IMG/VR virus record: IMGVR_UViG_3300023179_000305
Span: 1 to 33,787 of that record
Direction: 5' to 3' (one strand)
From: a virus
Length of the DNA stretch: 33,787 nucleotides
Under the pieces are notes generated by a model that searched no databases, was not told the DNA's origin, and was given only the letters and a program-made list of their open reading frames with translations. Below, in pieces: positions 31,828-33,787 of the stretch (positions within the stretch are counted from its first letter, which is position 1; every line of letters starts with the position of its first letter). The position numbers and the translations under genes are program-made.

Positions 31828-31850
31828 TTTACACTATTTTAAAGTGTAAT
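31828..31850. promoter_or_regulatory. Inverted pair of start elements between divergent genes
   Basis: Minus-strand AGTGTAAA (31828-31835, eight bases before the 31819 start) and plus-strand AAAGTGTAAT (31841-31850, 13 bases before the 31864 start) lie head to head, five bases apart. Each faces its own gene. Confidence 0.65.
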
Positions 31851-31863
31851 GTATTTTATATTT

Positions 31864-32079
31864 ATGCCATTAGCAGGAAAACAACATACTTTAATAGGAA
31901 GAACAGTAAAAGGTTTAAATATATTTTCTCAATATAAAGGAATATATAACAATTTAATAACTTATAATATAGGAAATATTGTTAGATACCAAAGTAATTT
32001 TTACATCAGAATAAATAGCTCGGGTGCTGGAGCTTTACCAATAGATACTAATTATTGGTCAGTATACTCTATTAATTAA
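31864..32079 (+). CDS. Small carbohydrate-binding-like protein
   Basis: A 71-residue protein started at the ATG at 31864. The in-frame ATG at 31849 overlaps the start element and is less likely. Residues about 28-71 follow the small chitin-binding (CBM5/12-like) pattern: YNNLITYNIGNIVRYQSNFY, then GALPIDTNYWSV, i.e. aromatic-Y-x-x-G-x-x-V ... Y ... P ... W. In phages such modules are typically fibre or capsid decorations. It stands alone on the plus strand at the end of the AT-rich phage part. Confidence 0.55.
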   Translation: MPLAGKQHTLIGRTVKGLNIFSQYKGIYNNLITYNIGNIVRYQSNFYIRINSSGAGALPIDTNYWSVYSIN

Positions 32080-32171
32080 AAAAACAATATATTAAAAATA
32101 CTCTATAGCAAAAATAGCCCTGTGGAATTTTTGACCTTTAAGGATATTCCTTATTATTGAATTTTAATATA

Positions 32172-32374
32172 TTTCAGAAAAGGGGAGGGTATATAAGATT
32201 AAGTAATATAACATAAGATATAACTCTTTTATTGTATTATTTAAATAAGGTTTATAAGAGAGATAAGATAAATAAGTAATATATTAAAATAGTATGGAGA
32301 TTGAAGATAGTACCCCCTGGGCTGTTTTTTAATTTTAAGTTTCTTAATTTTTTCAAAAATGGGGTAGGTATATG
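32172..32374. repeat. Imperfect direct repeat, two copies of 24 bases
   Basis: Copies at 32172-32195 and 32351-32374 match at 19 of 24 positions (core TTTCA, AAA, GGGG, GGTATAT). Each is preceded by a CCCT-containing segment that could pair with its GGGG run; in the second unit TACCCC (from about 32312) is complementary to GGGGTA. Confidence 0.5.
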
Positions 32375-32385
32375 CAAAAATAAAA

Positions 32386-32409
32386 GGGTATAGGTTAATC
32401 CATATGCCC
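32386..32409. other. Stem-loop near composition border
   Basis: GGGTATAGG and CCATATGCCC pair with one bulge and one G-T pair around a TTAAT loop. No T-run follows, so it is not a typical terminator. Confidence 0.45.
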
Positions 32410-32485
32410 TAAGTCGTTGACTATCAATGAAATTTAAATGAAGAAAATCCCTTGCACTATTCCTAATCTATGATAGATTAAGAGC

Positions 32486-32641
32486 ATGAAGAAGAAATTA
32501 AGCAAATACGAACAACTGATCGCAAACCTCGACAAAGCGGCTCAAGACCTCAAGAACGCTTCGGCTCACGCTGTGGCAACCCTTGAAGCTCACGCTAATA
32601 AGATCGAAGAGATCAACCAGAAGTATAGCGAGGCCAAATAA
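32486..32641 (+). CDS. 51-residue coiled-coil peptide
   Basis: A 51-residue, fully helical, Lys/Glu/Ala/Asn-rich peptide (MKKKLSKYEQLIANLDKAAQ and onward) with a heptad-like pattern of Leu, Ala and Ile, so probably a small coiled coil. It is the first gene of a rightward group with clearly higher GC than everything to the left. The stop overlaps the next start (TAATG). Only a weak AAGAG precedes the ATG. Function is unknown. Confidence 0.55.
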   Translation: MKKKLSKYEQLIANLDKAAQDLKNASAHAVATLEAHANKIEEINQKYSEAK

Positions 32642-32724
32642 TGAATCCTGTGGAAGTCATCTTCGCCCTTACCATCGGCTGCCTCATTCTTGGCATCATC
32701 GCTATGGCTACGGCAAAAAATTAA
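32641..32724 (+). CDS. 27-residue membrane peptide
   Basis: A 27-residue peptide consisting mostly of one membrane helix (VIFALTIGCLILGIIAMATA). Its ATG overlaps the stop of the previous gene, and GAGG lies seven bases upstream, a reasonable SD. Its position two genes before a cell wall hydrolase makes a small holin-like role possible, but it could be any membrane micro-protein. Confidence 0.5.
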   Translation: MNPVEVIFALTIGCLILGIIAMATAKN

Positions 32725-32763
32725 CCCTTGACGAAAATCAAACCAGAAAGCAATATAGACCAA

Positions 32764-33183
32764 ATGAAAAACCAAATCACTATCACAACTCAACCCTTCG
32801 GCAACACCACCGCTTTCCTCTTGGAGGGCGATAAGAAGCAGATCGAAAACTTCCACAATGCCATGTATAACTACTCCGCAACCAATGGTGAGTTGCACGA
32901 TATGGGCAACGGCAAAGCGTTCTACTTCTATGCACAGCCCGAAGCTGTGCTGGAAGCGATGACCAAAGTGGCTCTGTATGCTCTATGCAATAAGATCAAA
33001 GCAAAGGGTCTGAAGGGTGGACTTCTCTCCCTTGCAAAGCAGAAAGCACAAGACAAGTTCGATAGCTTTAAGGAAGGACGCTTCCTTCGCACCAGTATCA
33101 GCACAGATGTCTTTAACCTTGGAAGCATTACCGCAGAGAAGCCTAGCGACTACTGCGGAGCCATCAGCAGCGGGAGAGACTAA
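32764..33183 (+). CDS. Unknown protein of the GC-richer segment
   Basis: A 139-residue protein when started at the ATG at 32764; a TTG at 32728 would add 12 residues, and neither has a clear SD. The N-terminal part (ITITTQPFGNTTAFLLEGD, KQIENFHNAMYNYSA) looks like a small alpha/beta domain. Residues about 60-80 are Ala-rich (AMTKVALYALCNKIKA), and the C-terminus is polar. No family recognised. Its stop overlaps the start of the hydrolase gene, so the two are translationally coupled. Confidence 0.6.
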   Translation: MKNQITITTQPFGNTTAFLLEGDKKQIENFHNAMYNYSATNGELHDMGNGKAFYFYAQPEAVLEAMTKVALYALCNKIKAKGLKGGLLSLAKQKAQDKFDSFKEGRFLRTSISTDVFNLGSITAEKPSDYCGAISSGRD

Positions 33184-33560
33184 TGACCGCAGAGATTCTT
33201 GTTATAGCTTTGACGCTACTTGGCGAAGCAAGAGGCGAGGGCTTTGAGGGAATGGCAGGTGTTGCGTCTGTCATTCAGACACGAGCCATCGAGCGAAAGC
33301 AAACCCCAACGCAAGTTTGTCTTGCACCAAAGCAGTTCAGCTTTTGGAATGGTGGGGTGAGTGAAGCACAGAAGCAAAAACTCTTAGCGAACCCTCAAGC
33401 AAAGAACGCTCTACATCTTGCCAAACTTGTAGCACAAAAGAAAATACCCAATGTTGTGAATGGTGCGAATCACTATCACACTTTCCAAGTATCGCCTAAG
33501 TGGTCAAAGGGTGAGCAGGTAGTTGCGACAATTCGCAATCACAAGTTTTATCGTTTGTGA
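33183..33560 (+). CDS. SleB-type cell wall hydrolase
   Basis: A 125-residue enzyme covering just a SleB/CwlJ-type (Hydrolase_2) domain. LLGEARGEGFEGMAGVASVI contains the candidate catalytic Glu14. It continues with NTR-like IQTRAI, PTQVCLAPKQFSFWNG, then ANHYHTF and the typical ending KWSKGEQVVATIRNHKFYR. Members cut peptidoglycan and serve in spore germination or as phage endolysins. There is no signal peptide. GGAG lies upstream of the ATG, which overlaps the previous stop. This is a second, unrelated peptidoglycan hydrolase in the window, in DNA of different composition. Confidence 0.85.
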   Translation: MTAEILVIALTLLGEARGEGFEGMAGVASVIQTRAIERKQTPTQVCLAPKQFSFWNGGVSEAQKQKLLANPQAKNALHLAKLVAQKKIPNVVNGANHYHTFQVSPKWSKGEQVVATIRNHKFYRL

Positions 33561-33787
33561 AGTTGTAACTCTTTAAGTATCAACGACTTACGCAAGGGCG
33601 CGGGGCGATGCTTGTGTAAACCCTTAATAATCAAAGACTTATAAAACATTTCGATCTTGGGAGAAAACCTGATGGAAGCGAAAAGATCGGAAATGATCTT
33701 AGTCTAAAACCTGATGGAATGAATAAAATCTAAATCTCTAAACATTAATGACTTAGAAAAGGAATGACCCTTCTGCTTCTGTAAGTC
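33561..33787. repeat. Non-coding region with short direct repeats and a hairpin
   Basis: Three copies of a TCAACGACTTA-like repeat end at about 33592, 33642 and 33754 (TATCAACGACTTA, AATCAAAGACTTA, CATTAATGACTTA). Two copies of AAAACCTGATGGAA lie near 33664 and 33706. Arms 33647-33658 and 33683-33695 pair almost perfectly to form a hairpin. No gene is seen. Such repeat clusters can be protein-binding sites or part of a replication origin; this is speculative. Confidence 0.5.

Larger units (their letters stand above)
32080..32485. other. Non-coding AT-rich region and composition border
   Basis: About 400 bases with no plausible gene. It holds an imperfect 24-base direct repeat (32172-32195 and 32351-32374), a stem-loop at 32386-32409, and a copy of the repeat CAACGACTTA (minus strand, 32411-32420) that recurs at the right end of the window. 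Base composition switches at about 32,440. A weak promoter (TTGCAC at 32452-32457, TAGATT at 32474-32479) may serve the rightward genes. Confidence 0.6.

Noticed and set aside
32590-32898. Minus-strand open frame opposite the rightward genes
   Set aside because: Overlaps three co-oriented plus-strand genes with overlapping start/stop codons and has no start signal.
1-33787. tRNA, rRNA or integrase genes
   Set aside because: None seen on reading both strands; no cloverleaf-like sequence or recombinase motif found.

Overview
The window is mostly one AT-rich (by eye about 30% GC) tailed-phage genome segment. Almost all genes lie on the minus strand, so the phage part reads from right to left. 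Capsid, portal, terminase, fibre, lysis, PhoH, Hsp20 and sigma-factor genes identify it as a large double-stranded DNA phage. Two genes encode proteins with autotransporter-type beta-strand repeats and C-terminal PEP-CTERM anchors. In my knowledge that combination is typical of Verrucomicrobiota and Planctomycetes-like bacteria, so the host is probably a Gram-negative, exosortase-bearing bacterium of that kind (inference).

Layout from left to right. 1-346: partial gene running off the window. 396-441: a minus-strand terminator followed at once by a TATAAATA late-type promoter. 461-4299: major capsid protein, decoration protein, protease/scaffold fusion and a basic capsid-associated protein. 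4339-6543: lysis block with a pesticin-type muramidase, a holin-like protein, three lipoproteins and a small amphipathic protein. 6599-10978: five fibre or tail proteins. 11022-18424: portal, TerL, an ERCC4-type nuclease, a probable small terminase or DNA-binding protein, a sigma factor, a zinc ribbon protein and a capsid-motif protein, tightly packed or overlapping. 18558-19070: the only plus-strand genes of the middle, Hsp20 and a 24-residue membrane peptide. 19072-27129: LamG fibre, four small membrane or secreted proteins, two paralogous PEP-CTERM proteins, a membrane-anchored putative papain-like cysteine peptidase and a multi-motif phage protein. 27131-31819: virion proteins with a shared N-terminal domain, PhoH, a protein carrying a HiPIP-type cysteine signature and conserved phage unknowns. 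31864-32079: a small plus-strand carbohydrate-binding-like protein.

From about 32,440 the base composition changes abruptly (roughly half GC, different codon choice). A plus-strand set follows: a coiled-coil peptide, a one-pass membrane peptide, an unknown protein and a SleB-type cell wall hydrolase, then non-coding repeats. This may be a different replicon, an insertion or an assembly join.

The most striking unexplained signal is a short element, consensus AAGTGTAAT. It sits about 5-13 bases upstream of the start codon of many genes that lack a Shine-Dalgarno sequence, on both strands, often overlapping the stop codon of the preceding gene. I found no perfect copy inside a coding region by eye. 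The second notable system is the phage-borne PEP-CTERM surface cassette with its own candidate membrane cysteine peptidase.
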